DNA of 35,189 nt from JANJUB01 sp964586225. Its GTDB lineage: Bacteria; Armatimonadota; Fimbriimonadia; Fimbriimonadales; Fimbriimonadaceae. The first letter of the stretch is position 1. Each line of letters opens with the position of its first letter. Under the pieces are notes generated by a model. That model was not told the origin of the DNA. It searched no databases and saw only the letters and a list, made by a program, of their open reading frames with translations. This document shows positions 25,152 through 32,743 of this stretch, piece after piece. The translations under genes were made by a program, and so were the position numbers. The stretch is taken from the NCBI GenBank assembly GCA_964586225.1, contig CAZPHD010000034.1, positions 1 to 35,189 of the forward strand. The letters run 5' to 3'.

Positions 25152-25179
25152 ACTCGTCACTCGTCAATCACAACTCGTC
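25152..25179 (+). repeat. Heptamer tandem repeat (ACTCGTC)
   Basis: ACTCGTC at 25152, 25159 and 25173, with a degenerate unit AATCACA at 25166 that keeps the 7-base phase. It follows directly after the stem-loop array and precedes the sufS promoter. Confidence 0.7.
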
Positions 25180-25207
25180 ACTTGGGACATCAATCTTGAC
25201 AAAAGCG

Positions 25208-25213
25208 TACAAT
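25208..25213 (+). promoter_or_regulatory. -10 TACAAT of the suf operon
   Basis: TACAAT followed by eight bases and the sufS ATG at 25222. TTGACA at 25196-25201 is only six bases upstream and cannot be its -35. No IscR-type or Rrf2-type palindrome was recognised, although the operon encodes an Rrf2 regulator. Confidence 0.45.
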
Positions 25214-25221
25214 TAAGCGGA

Positions 25222-26445
25222 ATGGTCGCCCCCGCGCTTGCTACGATCCGCGACGAGTTCCCGATCTTGGCTCAGACCATCCGCGGGAAGCGGTTGGCGT
25301 ATCTGGACAATGCCGCCTCTACCCAGAAGCCCCGCGTCGTCATTGACACGATCAGCAACTACTATCTGAACTCACATGCGAACGTCCACCGTGGCGTTCA
25401 TGCCCTCAGCCAACGCGCGACCGACCAGTTCGAGAACGCTCGAGCGCTTCTGAAGCACTTTATCAACGCCCGCGAGGACGCCGAAGTCATCTTCACCAAG
25501 GGTAGCACGGAGGCGATCAACATCGTTGCCGCAAGCTGGGGCCGCACCTTCCTTCGCCCCGGCGACCGCATTCTGCTCACCCACATGGAGCACCACGCAA
25601 ACATCGTTCCGTGGCAGGTCGCCGCTCAACAGACCGGCGCGGAGATCATCGTCGTCCCGATTCTTGACGATGGCTCGCTCGACATGGACGCGTTTGCCCA
25701 GTTACTCGACGAACGCGTGAAGATGGTTGGCGTCACTCACGTGAGCAATGTGCTCGGGACCGTCAATCCCATCGCCGAGATCACTCGGCTCGCTCATGCG
25801 GCGGGGGCGAAGGTGCTCGTCGATGGAGCTCAAGCATTGGGCCATGTCCGCGTGGATGTCCAAGCGCTCGACGTCGACTTTTACACGCTGGCGAGCCACA
25901 AGATGTACGGCCCGACCGGAATCGGCGCGCTCTACGGCAAGCGGGCCCTCCTTGAGGCCATGCCCCCCTATCAGCTCGGCGGCGGCATGATCCGTTCCGT
26001 CAGCTTCGAAAAGACCACCTATGCCGACCTGCCCGATAAGTTTGAGCCCGGCACCCCCAACATCGCGGATGCGATCGGCCTTGGTGCCGCGATCGAATTC
26101 CTCGATCCCCGGCTGGAAGACGCCCACGACCTTGAGGCCGAACTCACGCACTACGCCCACGAGCGGCTTGCCGAAGTCCCAGGCCTGAAGATCCACGGCA
26201 CGGCTGCGGGCAAGGCGGGAACCATCAGCTTTACCCTCGCCAGCGCCCACCCGCACGACATTGGCACGATCCTGGACATGGAGGGGGTGGCGATCCGGAC
26301 GGGGCATCACTGCTGCCAGCCGCTGATGGTGCGCCTCGGCGTGCCCGCAACCGCCCGCGCATCGCTGGCGATGTACAACACTCGCGAGGATATCGACGAT
26401 TTGGTCCGGGCTTTGCAGAAGGTCCTAGAGGTGTTTGGATGCTGA
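25222..26445 (+). CDS. sufS: Cysteine desulfurase SufS
   Basis: 407 residues, the length of group II cysteine desulfurases. It takes sulfur from cysteine with pyridoxal phosphate for Fe-S cluster assembly. Visible features: LDNAASTQKP, SHANVHRGVHALSQRAT, FTKGSTEAIN, the lysine of ASHKMYGPTG (K227) that binds the cofactor, and RTGHHCCQP with C364 as the persulfide cysteine; a second cysteine, C365, follows directly where most homologues have Ala. The ATG at 25222 follows TACAAT. Its end overlaps sufU by seven bases. No sufB, sufC or sufD is in the window, so the scaffold genes must lie elsewhere. Confidence 0.97.
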   Translation: MVAPALATIRDEFPILAQTIRGKRLAYLDNAASTQKPRVVIDTISNYYLNSHANVHRGVHALSQRATDQFENARALLKHFINAREDAEVIFTKGSTEAINIVAASWGRTFLRPGDRILLTHMEHHANIVPWQVAAQQTGAEIIVVPILDDGSLDMDAFAQLLDERVKMVGVTHVSNVLGTVNPIAEITRLAHAAGAKVLVDGAQALGHVRVDVQALDVDFYTLASHKMYGPTGIGALYGKRALLEAMPPYQLGGGMIRSVSFEKTTYADLPDKFEPGTPNIADAIGLGAAIEFLDPRLEDAHDLEAELTHYAHERLAEVPGLKIHGTAAGKAGTISFTLASAHPHDIGTILDMEGVAIRTGHHCCQPLMVRLGVPATARASLAMYNTREDIDDLVRALQKVLEVFGC

Positions 26446-26885
26446 GCGAGCTTTACCAGGATCTCATTCTCGATCATAACCGCGCCCCCCGAAATCGTCG
26501 CATCATCGAGAATGCCAGCCACGAAGCGGACGGGCATAATCCACTGTGCGGCGATCAGATTCACGTGTACGCCACGGTGAAAGACGGCGTCGTGGAGGAT
26601 GTCAGCTTCGTTGGGCACGGCTGTGCGATCTCCACCGCCAGCGCGTCCCTGATGACCGAAGCGCTCATCGGAAAGCCCCTTCCCGAAGCCGAAGCGATTT
26701 TCAACCGATTCCACGCCATGCTTACGGATGAGAGCGCGTTGGATGGCTTTCCCGAGGAGGGGCTCGAAAAGCTCCAGGCATTTGCCGGTGTGCGCGAGTT
26801 TCCCATGCGCGTGAAGTGCGCCACGCTCGCTTGGCACACGCTCCATGCCGCCCTTCACGGAGCCAAGCAAGCCTCGACGGAGTAG
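26439..26885 (+). CDS. sufU: SufU-type sulfur acceptor / scaffold protein
   Basis: 148 residues. The zinc- and sulfur-binding residues are seen as NPLCGDQ (C37, D39), GHGCAIS (C62) and VKCATLAWHTL (C127). A segment between C62 and C127 with AEAIFNRFHAMLTDES fits the SufU insertion absent from IscU. SufU accepts the persulfide from SufS by a zinc-ligand swap in Gram-positive-type SUF systems. The overlap with sufS by seven bases and the tight packing of the next gene (gap of five bases) show one operon. Confidence 0.95.
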   Translation: MLSELYQDLILDHNRAPRNRRIIENASHEADGHNPLCGDQIHVYATVKDGVVEDVSFVGHGCAISTASASLMTEALIGKPLPEAEAIFNRFHAMLTDESALDGFPEEGLEKLQAFAGVREFPMRVKCATLAWHTLHAALHGAKQASTE

Positions 26886-26890
26886 ACGTT

Positions 26891-27253
26891 ATGCCCAAGC
26901 CCATCGAACCCACCCCGTCGACCCCCACCCCGCTGAATCCCATTCAGAAGCGAGTGCTGGAGAGCGAGATCGTCGAGCAGATTCGGCAGGTCTACGACCC
27001 CGAGATTCCCGTTAATGTCTATGATCTGGGCCTCATCTACGACATCATCGTGAGCGATGAAGGCGACGCTCACATCGTCATGACGCTCACATCGCCCGCA
27101 TGTCCGGTCGCGGAGTCGCTACCTGGCGAAGTTGAAATGGCGGCCCGCGAGACACCCGGCGTAGGAAAGGTGTCGGTAGAACTCACGTGGGAACCGCCGT
27201 TCACCCTCGACCGAATCTCGGACGATATCAAGTTGATGCTAGGATTGATGTAG
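26891..27253 (+). CDS. sufT: SufT / MIP18-family (DUF59) Fe-S maturation protein
   Basis: 120 residues from the ATG at 26891. An unstructured proline/threonine-rich start (PKPIEPTPSTPTPLNP) precedes the DUF59 domain: VYDPEIPVNVYDLGLIYDI, then VMTLTSPACPVAE with the conserved cysteine, and VELTWEPPFTLDRISDD. DUF59 proteins help move Fe-S clusters to target proteins and are commonly found in suf operons. The stop is directly followed by the start of the Rrf2 gene, with no gap. Confidence 0.94.
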   Translation: MPKPIEPTPSTPTPLNPIQKRVLESEIVEQIRQVYDPEIPVNVYDLGLIYDIIVSDEGDAHIVMTLTSPACPVAESLPGEVEMAARETPGVGKVSVELTWEPPFTLDRISDDIKLMLGLM

Positions 27254-27721
27254 ATGAAGTTCTCCGCGCAAGAAGAATACGGGTTGCGGTGCCTGGTGGC
27301 GGTTGGCCGGAAGGCGGGCATCACGATTCCCGAAATCAGCCGGCGCGAAGGGCTGACCGAGGCGCACGTCGCCAAGTTGCTCATGCTGTTGCGCCAAGGG
27401 CAATTCGTGACCAGCACACGCGGCCAAACGGGCGGTTATGCGTTGGCGCGCCCGGCCGAACTGATCAACGTCAACGAGGTCCTCGCGCATCTTGGCGGGC
27501 GGCTGTACGACGAGGAGTTTTGCGGCAAGCACAGCGGCAAGGGCGATGTCTGCGCGCACTCGTTCGCGTGTACGATTCGCTCGCTGTGGTCGCGGGTTCA
27601 GGACGCGGTTGATGCCGTGCTTGATGAGATTTCGCTTGCCGACATCATCCGCGACGAGCCCGAAGTGCCGATCACGCGCTTGGGCGTCATCCCGACCGGC
27701 ATTCGGGGGCGCACGTCGTGA
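27254..27721 (+). CDS. Rrf2-family regulator with three cysteines (IscR/SufR-like)
   Basis: 155 residues. An N-terminal winged helix (KFSAQEEYGLRCLVAVG, IPEISRREGLTEAHVAKLL, TRGQTGGYALAR) is followed by EEFCGKHSGKGDVCAHSFAC, giving C90, C100 and C106. The three cysteines lie like the IscR 2Fe-2S ligands (three Cys in about 13 residues), though the first gap is longer. It probably senses cluster supply and controls its own operon. It starts on the base after the sufT stop and ends in a GTGA overlap with the IscA-type gene. The C-terminal 40 residues (SLADIIRDEPEVPITRLG) are acidic. Confidence 0.92.
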   Translation: MKFSAQEEYGLRCLVAVGRKAGITIPEISRREGLTEAHVAKLLMLLRQGQFVTSTRGQTGGYALARPAELINVNEVLAHLGGRLYDEEFCGKHSGKGDVCAHSFACTIRSLWSRVQDAVDAVLDEISLADIIRDEPEVPITRLGVIPTGIRGRTS

Positions 27722-28062
27722 GCGAGTTCCCGTACCGGTTGACCGAGGGAGCTTTGAATCGCGTTCGGCATCTGCTCCAGCGGCAGGGCAAGTCGGTGTT
27801 GCGGATTGGGGTGAAGGGCGGCGGCTGCTCCGGCTACGAGTACGTGATGCGCCCGGAAGACTTGCCGCGCGAGAGCGACTTGGTTTGCGAGCTTGAAGAC
27901 GGCGTGACGCTGGTGTGCGATCCGCGTTCGGCCCCGATTCTCGAGGGCACCGAGATCGAATACACCGGCAACCTCATCGGGGGCGGCTTCCGATTTGACA
28001 ACCCGAATGCCGCTCGCAGTTGTGGATGCGGCACGAGCTTTTCGCTAAAGGCTACTTCGTAA
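27718..28062 (+). CDS. IscA/SufA/HesB-type Fe-S carrier protein
   Basis: 114 residues from a GTG at 27718 that overlaps the Rrf2 stop (GTGA). LRIGVKGGGCSGYEYVM has C37 and the C-terminus ARSCGCGTSFSL has C102 and C104: the three conserved cysteines of A-type carriers. GGGFRFDNPNA is also a signature. A-type proteins carry clusters from scaffold to target apoproteins. It is the last gene of the suf operon. Its end overlaps the convergent nuoG gene by 11 bases. Confidence 0.95.
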   Translation: MSEFPYRLTEGALNRVRHLLQRQGKSVLRIGVKGGGCSGYEYVMRPEDLPRESDLVCELEDGVTLVCDPRSAPILEGTEIEYTGNLIGGGFRFDNPNAARSCGCGTSFSLKATS

Positions 28063-30034
28063 GTCGCTCGCCAAGCGTAGCCCCAGGGAATGCGTCCGCC
28101 GTCACTTCCCACGCATTGAAGTACGGCTTGGTCATGCCTGCGCGCAAAGCGAGTTCCGCCCCCAGCCGCCAAGCTGCTTTGGCTTCGCCCGGAGGGTCAA
28201 TCACGCCCTTGAGCTCCTGAAGTCGACGCTCGGCGTTCACGAAGGTGCCATCGCCTTCGGCGGGTTCGGCCATCGGGAGCACGACGCTTGCGTAGCCCAT
28301 CGCTTCGGTCTGGTGAGTGCCTTGATAAACCAAGAAGCCGACATTCTCCAGCGCCGCCGTCACCCCAACACCGTCGGAATCGCCAAACGCAAACGGATCG
28401 GCTCCCGCCAACCAGAGCGCTTCGATGGAGCCCTCGGCGCAACCGGCCAGAATCGCGGCGGTGTCGCCCGTGTTGAGCCCCAGTTCCGCGGCGCCTTGAT
28501 CGTTGCCGCCCAGAGCGTAGCGGTTGAGTTCTCCGCCCAGCGAACCCAGCGCCGTCAGCGCGTCCACGCCCGTGTCTGAGTTCAAAATGGTATCCGTCGT
28601 TACGATAGCAAAGTCACCTTGAAGCAATGCGACCGCCTCGCGGATTCGAGCTTCGTCAACCCCGCAGGCTTGGGCGTGCTCGGCCACCGCGCCACCATTC
28701 TTGGCCGCGACCAAGGCCTGCGCGAGCGCGCCTTCGGTGCCCGGCGCATAGCGCAAGACCACATCGGCAAAGGAGTCGGCGTCGGTCTCGTGCGAGTGAG
28801 CAACCACGACGCGGGTGCCGTGCTTGAACCACGCCTTGCGGATGCGAAGGAAGATGATCGGAATGTCGTCCGCGGGTGAGTTGCCGAAGACCAAGATCGC
28901 TGATTTGTCTTCGAGGTCAGCAATCGCGGTCGGAACCGATCCCGCGCCCAGCCGATGCTTCGTGCGGCGATAGTCCACGTTCGAGGAGCCGAACTTTTCG
29001 CGCATCACTTTGTTCAGCAGGTACAGGCCTTCGTTCGAAACGGTCGGCCCGGTAAGCATCGCGACCTTGTCGCCGCCGACGCCAAACGCGCCAAAGATCG
29101 CCGCATAGGCGGTCGGCCAGTCGCACACTTCGAGCCGATCGCCCTTCCGGATGAGCGGCGTCGTGAGGCGGTTGTCGGCGTTGTAATGCTCGTGACCGAA
29201 CTTGCCCCGGTCGCAGGTCCACTCTTCATTGACCGCCTCGTTCGTGCGCCCGTTGATGCGCACCATTCGATTCACGCGGTAGTCAAACCAGACCGCGCAA
29301 CCATTCGAACATTCGACGCAGATCGCAGGCTTGGTTTGCAGGTCCCACGGTCGTGCGCGGAACCGATACTCGCGGTTCGTGAGCGCTCCAACCGGACAAA
29401 TCTCGATGACGTTGCCGCTGAACTTGCTCGTAAAGTCGCGAAGCTCGAACGTCGACGGCTGCATCGAAGCGCCACGGAAGCGGAACGCAAGCTCAGAATC
29501 GCCGGAAATCTCTTCGGTGAACCGCACGCAGCGACCGCACTGGATGCATCGCTCCAAGTCGAGCGTTACGAACTTCGAAAGCGGGAACGCCTTGTGCGCG
29601 TGGCGCTTGACTTCGATAAAGCGGCTCGTCGAAGGGCCGTAAAACAGCGTGTTGTTTTGGAGCGGGCATTCGCCGCCGCGGTCGCAGATCGGGCAGTCGA
29701 GCGGGTGGTTGATCAGCAGAAACTCAAGGACGCCCTTTCGGTCGCGGTGCACCATCTCGGTGTCGGTGTACACGACCATGTTGTCCTGTGCGGGTAGCGT
29801 GCAGGCGGCCTGCGGCTTGGGCATCTTGCGCACAGAGCCGTCGGGCTGCTTGAATCCGACCTCGACGAGGCACATGCGGCACATGCCGACCGGCTTCATC
29901 CGCGGGTGATAGCAGAAAATCGGGATTTCAAGCCCCAACCGCTTGACCGACTCGACGATCAGTTCGCCCTTGGGGACGGCGATCTCAACATCGTTGATCA
30001 CCAGGTTCACGGTCTCAGAAGCAACGGCGGCCAT
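28052..30034 (-). CDS. nuoG: NADH-quinone oxidoreductase subunit G
   Basis: 660 residues. NuoG is the large Fe-S subunit of the peripheral arm of respiratory complex I. The N-terminal 2Fe-2S domain has IFCYHPRMKPVGMCRMC. Then come HPLDCPICDRGGECPLQ with the His/Cys cluster site, ERCIQCGRCVRF and VIEICPVGALTNREYRF for the 4Fe-4S clusters, and CVECSNGCAVWFDYRVNRM at the start of the molybdopterin-oxidoreductase-like domain. No other nuo genes are present in the window. It converges on the suf operon with an 11-base 3' overlap. The ATG at 30034 is used because it precedes TVNLVINDVEIAVPKG directly. Confidence 0.96.
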   Translation of the reverse strand: MAAVASETVNLVINDVEIAVPKGELIVESVKRLGLEIPIFCYHPRMKPVGMCRMCLVEVGFKQPDGSVRKMPKPQAACTLPAQDNMVVYTDTEMVHRDRKGVLEFLLINHPLDCPICDRGGECPLQNNTLFYGPSTSRFIEVKRHAHKAFPLSKFVTLDLERCIQCGRCVRFTEEISGDSELAFRFRGASMQPSTFELRDFTSKFSGNVIEICPVGALTNREYRFRARPWDLQTKPAICVECSNGCAVWFDYRVNRMVRINGRTNEAVNEEWTCDRGKFGHEHYNADNRLTTPLIRKGDRLEVCDWPTAYAAIFGAFGVGGDKVAMLTGPTVSNEGLYLLNKVMREKFGSSNVDYRRTKHRLGAGSVPTAIADLEDKSAILVFGNSPADDIPIIFLRIRKAWFKHGTRVVVAHSHETDADSFADVVLRYAPGTEGALAQALVAAKNGGAVAEHAQACGVDEARIREAVALLQGDFAIVTTDTILNSDTGVDALTALGSLGGELNRYALGGNDQGAAELGLNTGDTAAILAGCAEGSIEALWLAGADPFAFGDSDGVGVTAALENVGFLVYQGTHQTEAMGYASVVLPMAEPAEGDGTFVNAERRLQELKGVIDPPGEAKAAWRLGAELALRAGMTKPYFNAWEVTADAFPGATLGERLTK

Positions 30035-30124
30035 AGTTCACCGCAAGGTGTACCCGAAATTGAACCGGCGAGCCACGCATCAATCGCGCGGTAACGACTC
30101 GGGATTCGGCTAACGCCACAGGGT

Positions 30125-30162
30125 ATCTTTGCAGTGAGCAAGAAAAAAGACAAATCTTTGCA
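30125..30162. repeat. Direct repeat ATCTTTGCA twice, 29 bases apart
   Basis: ATCTTTGCA occurs at 30125-30133 and 30154-30162 in the 174-base gap between nuoG and the secreted-protein gene. The spacing is close to three helical turns, as for a regulator bound on one face. The gap is A-rich compared with its surroundings. Downstream is TTGACA (30169-30174). Confidence 0.45.
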
Positions 30163-30208
30163 TACCTCTTGACACGACAAAAAAAGGAGAGGGGGGTAAA
30201 AATCACTC

Positions 30209-30601
30209 ATGAGGAATCTCAGCTTATCTGCAGTTCTCGTTGGTCTCAGCGCGTTGTGCGTTGCGGACGAGTTGGCCTTCGGGGTGCATGGAACACCTTG
30301 GGGCGAATCTGGCCCCCTTCCCCATTGGGACGTCGTTTACCATCAAGAGGTGGCCAATCACCCGACGATGGCCACTATCTACGGGGGCTCCGTGCACAAC
30401 CGACCGACGTACTTCGTGGTTCCTGAAGGCACCCAGCACGGCTACACCCGCACTTCAGTGCGGCCCGACTTATCATTCGCTGGCAAATTTGATCACTTGA
30501 GATTTGCCCACGGGTCCACCGGAACCTACTACAACACCAGTGGAGCGTGGTATGCGGATTCCTACACGCCCGCGTCGGGTGGCGGCCAAGGAGGAAACTA
30601 G
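30209..30601 (+). CDS. Small secreted protein, unknown function
   Basis: 130 residues from the ATG at 30209, preceded by a strong purine-rich GGAGAGGGGGG (30186-30196). MRNLSLSAVLVGLSALCVA is a signal peptide. The mature protein is rich in His, Tyr, Gly and Thr (WDVVYHQEVANHPTMATIY, TYYNTSGAWYADSYTP) and ends in GGGQGG; no motif is recognised. The stop is two bases before the GTG start of the next gene and overlaps its upstream GGAGG, so the two are probably one operon. It is divergent from nuoG. Confidence 0.7.
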   Translation: MRNLSLSAVLVGLSALCVADELAFGVHGTPWGESGPLPHWDVVYHQEVANHPTMATIYGGSVHNRPTYFVVPEGTQHGYTRTSVRPDLSFAGKFDHLRFAHGSTGTYYNTSGAWYADSYTPASGGGQGGN

Positions 30602-30603
30602 TC

Positions 30604-31845
30604 GTGAAGTATGGCCTTTCGCTCCTGTTGGCAATTGTAACTGCGTTGGCGGTTACTCAGGCTCCAGGTAACTCACAGGATCCTGAGCAGCGTCAACGCG
30701 AAGCGCTGGAGAAGCACGAAGCGGAGCGAAAGGCGGCTTGGCGGGCCGCGCTGCGGGAACTCGGCAAGAACGAGAAGACCGCGATCGTGTTCGATGTCCG
30801 AACGGATGTTGCCCCACCAGTCGGGGTGACATCCGCCATCGGTCGCGAAGGTCTGACTCTCATCGCGGACGCCTACGCCCGTCAGTACCAGGAGATTCAG
30901 GGCGTTCAAGTCTTCAAGCGAGATCTAACGGCATCCGGAAGACCGATGACCTCTAATCCCGCCGCTTCGCTGGCGAACTTTGTCGCAGGCATGCCGCAAG
31001 ACCTCGTCCAGCGGATGACCGGAGACGGGCTCCCGCTCAGTCTTGTTCCCGCCGAGAAGCGCTGGTATCTGAGCCTCCTGCTAGGCGAGTATCCAGCAAT
31101 GAACGCAGGGACGGCCGCGAAGGACTATTCAAACACGTTCATCCAACTCAAGGCCGCTCCCGCCTACGACCACGAAGACCCATCTCAGCCGGGAAAGATG
31201 GTCAAGAACCGCACTCAACGACCACGGGTCATCCAGGAAGAATTGTCTGACGAGGACGCTCAGCGCATCCTCACCGGGGCAAGCGGGCTGGGGCAAGCAG
31301 CACCTTACCAACCGTCGCCCAGTGGTGAACTGGACTTCGCCGAGGGTGAGATGCTCACGCTGGGTGAGATCGTCGAGAAGGCACGGACGACATTTAAGAT
31401 TGGCTATCTGCTTGATCGCCGGCTTGCGTCGAGCTTGGTGTTCATCATGGGCTCATTTGACCGAGAAACCTTCGAGCATGTGATGCGCGACTTCAGCCGG
31501 TCGCCAGGGGTTGTTCCACTCGTGATGGATGATCGAAGCGCAAAGGAAGCCCTTCGCGCGATGTTGGAAGGTCCGCTCTCGCACTTGCTTTCACAGGACT
31601 TGTCAGATTACGCGGAGACCGATCTGACGGTCGGTGACCTTTACAAAGGCGCAACGCTTCGATTTGGCGATCTCCTCAAAGGCAACGCCGAAGCACTGGC
31701 GACGATGGATCGACTTAAGTTAAATCCAGATTCCACTGTATCGGCTCGAGTGAAACTGTTCCTCACGGTCAACAGGGTGTCCAAAGATGGTGATCGATTC
31801 AAGAAGATCAGGGGGCTGCCAATTGGAATCGAGGACGGCGGCTAA
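30604..31845 (+). CDS. Secreted protein, unknown function
   Basis: 413 residues from the GTG at 30604, which has GGAGG nine bases upstream. KYGLSLLLAIVTALAVTQA is a signal peptide. A charged helical segment (EQRQREALEKHEAERKAAW) follows, then a mixed domain. A region near residue 260 (LTLGEIVEKARTTFKIGYLLD) is reminiscent of secretin/STN-type small domains, but I would not assign it. There are no repeated cysteines. Its stop overlaps the convergent FHA gene by four bases (CTAA at 31842-31845). Together with the gene before it, it forms a pair of exported proteins with an unusual upstream region. Confidence 0.7.
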   Translation: MKYGLSLLLAIVTALAVTQAPGNSQDPEQRQREALEKHEAERKAAWRAALRELGKNEKTAIVFDVRTDVAPPVGVTSAIGREGLTLIADAYARQYQEIQGVQVFKRDLTASGRPMTSNPAASLANFVAGMPQDLVQRMTGDGLPLSLVPAEKRWYLSLLLGEYPAMNAGTAAKDYSNTFIQLKAAPAYDHEDPSQPGKMVKNRTQRPRVIQEELSDEDAQRILTGASGLGQAAPYQPSPSGELDFAEGEMLTLGEIVEKARTTFKIGYLLDRRLASSLVFIMGSFDRETFEHVMRDFSRSPGVVPLVMDDRSAKEALRAMLEGPLSHLLSQDLSDYAETDLTVGDLYKGATLRFGDLLKGNAEALATMDRLKLNPDSTVSARVKLFLTVNRVSKDGDRFKKIRGLPIGIEDGG

Positions 31846-32705
31846 GCACGCTCCACGCGGAACTCCAGACTGCCCAATCGGATGACCGTTTCATCCGTCA
31901 GCGTGATCGGCTCGTTAGGTTCAACTCGCTCGCCATCCACCAGCGTGCCGTTCGTGCTACCGGTGTCGGTGAGCGTTATGCCGTCCTCGCTGACGTTCAC
32001 CACGCCGTGGCGACCGGAAACATACGGATCAGCAATCGCGATCACGTTGTCGCTCTTGCGGCCAAACGTGTGCTCGCCTAAACCGAGCGGGATGCGCAAA
32101 TCTTCGCCCACCCAATGGGCGACCGCGGCAACAACGGGCGCAACCGTCGGCGGCGCGGCAATCGCGGCGGTCCGGTTCGAGGCAAAGCTCGTGGTCGCTG
32201 AAGCCGAAACCCCGCCCGGCAAGCGCAGCTGAAGGACCACGCCACCAAACGCGACTCGATCCCCTTCCGCCAACACGCACGGCGCTGATAACGTCTCATC
32301 ATTCACCTTCGTGCCGTTTGTGCTGCCGACATCGGTGAGTGTCAACACGCCGCCATCAAACACCAGCTCGGCGTGGCGGCGCGAAATCTTGGCGTCGTTG
32401 ATCGCGATGTCGCCTTCGCGACCGATCGAGTTCGAACCCGGTCGAATGGGATACTCGCGGCCGTTCTCATCGACCAACACGGGAACCTGCACCGCCGGTG
32501 CCCCAAACGCATCTCCGGGTAGCGCGCGATCAAAGATCAGACCGCAGTCCTGGCAGAACATCATGCCCGCCGGGTTGAACGTCTTGCACACCGGGCACTG
32601 CACCGGCTTGATCGTCACCGTGGCATCGAGCGAAGGCGCTCCCGCCATAATCGTGCGGTTCGGGTCGGATATCGGCGCGCCCATCTGAGTTCGGTTTGGG
32701 TCCAC
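31842..32705 (-). CDS. Zinc-ribbon protein with two FHA domains
   Basis: 287 residues from a GTG at 32705. A zinc ribbon at 37-54 (CPVC, then CQDC) is followed by two phosphothreonine-binding FHA domains, about 80-160 and 205-285. Each has the usual block: GREGDIAINDAKISRRHAE with LTDVGSTNGTKV, and FGRKSDNVI with YVSGRHGVV and LTDTGSTNGTLV. The extreme N-terminus and the linker have a motif repeated three times, NRTQMGAP, NRTIMAGAP and NRTAAIAAP, each with a threonine that a kinase could modify. FHA proteins of this kind are adaptors in Ser/Thr kinase signalling. The gene is divergent from an HD-domain phosphohydrolase with 38 bases between starts. Confidence 0.92.
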   Translation of the reverse strand: MDPNRTQMGAPISDPNRTIMAGAPSLDATVTIKPVQCPVCKTFNPAGMMFCQDCGLIFDRALPGDAFGAPAVQVPVLVDENGREYPIRPGSNSIGREGDIAINDAKISRRHAELVFDGGVLTLTDVGSTNGTKVNDETLSAPCVLAEGDRVAFGGVVLQLRLPGGVSASATTSFASNRTAAIAAPPTVAPVVAAVAHWVGEDLRIPLGLGEHTFGRKSDNVIAIADPYVSGRHGVVNVSEDGITLTDTGSTNGTLVDGERVEPNEPITLTDETVIRLGSLEFRVERA

Positions 32706-32711
32706 AAAATG

Positions 32712-32737
32712 ATGTTAGCCGATCCAGCGGCTAAACT
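32712..32737. promoter_or_regulatory. Paired divergent TANNNT -10 elements
   Basis: On the minus strand TAACAT (32712-32717) is six bases before the FHA gene GTG. On the plus strand TAAACT (32732-32737) is six bases before the HD gene GTG. The two hexamers are 14 bases apart and both genes would have leaderless mRNAs. Confidence 0.5.
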
Positions 32738-32743
32738 CAAGGG

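Noticed and set aside
24429..25199. 256-residue open frame running across the end of the solute-binding gene into the repeat array
   Set aside because: It is a shifted frame of a certain gene followed by repeats; its sequence is Arg/Pro/Ser-rich low complexity without a motif.
25196..25213. Classical promoter TTGACA / TACAAT before sufS
   Set aside because: The two hexamers are only six bases apart, so TTGACA cannot be the -35 of this -10.
28955..29797. 280-residue plus-strand frame inside nuoG
   Set aside because: Antisense to the Fe-S motifs of nuoG.
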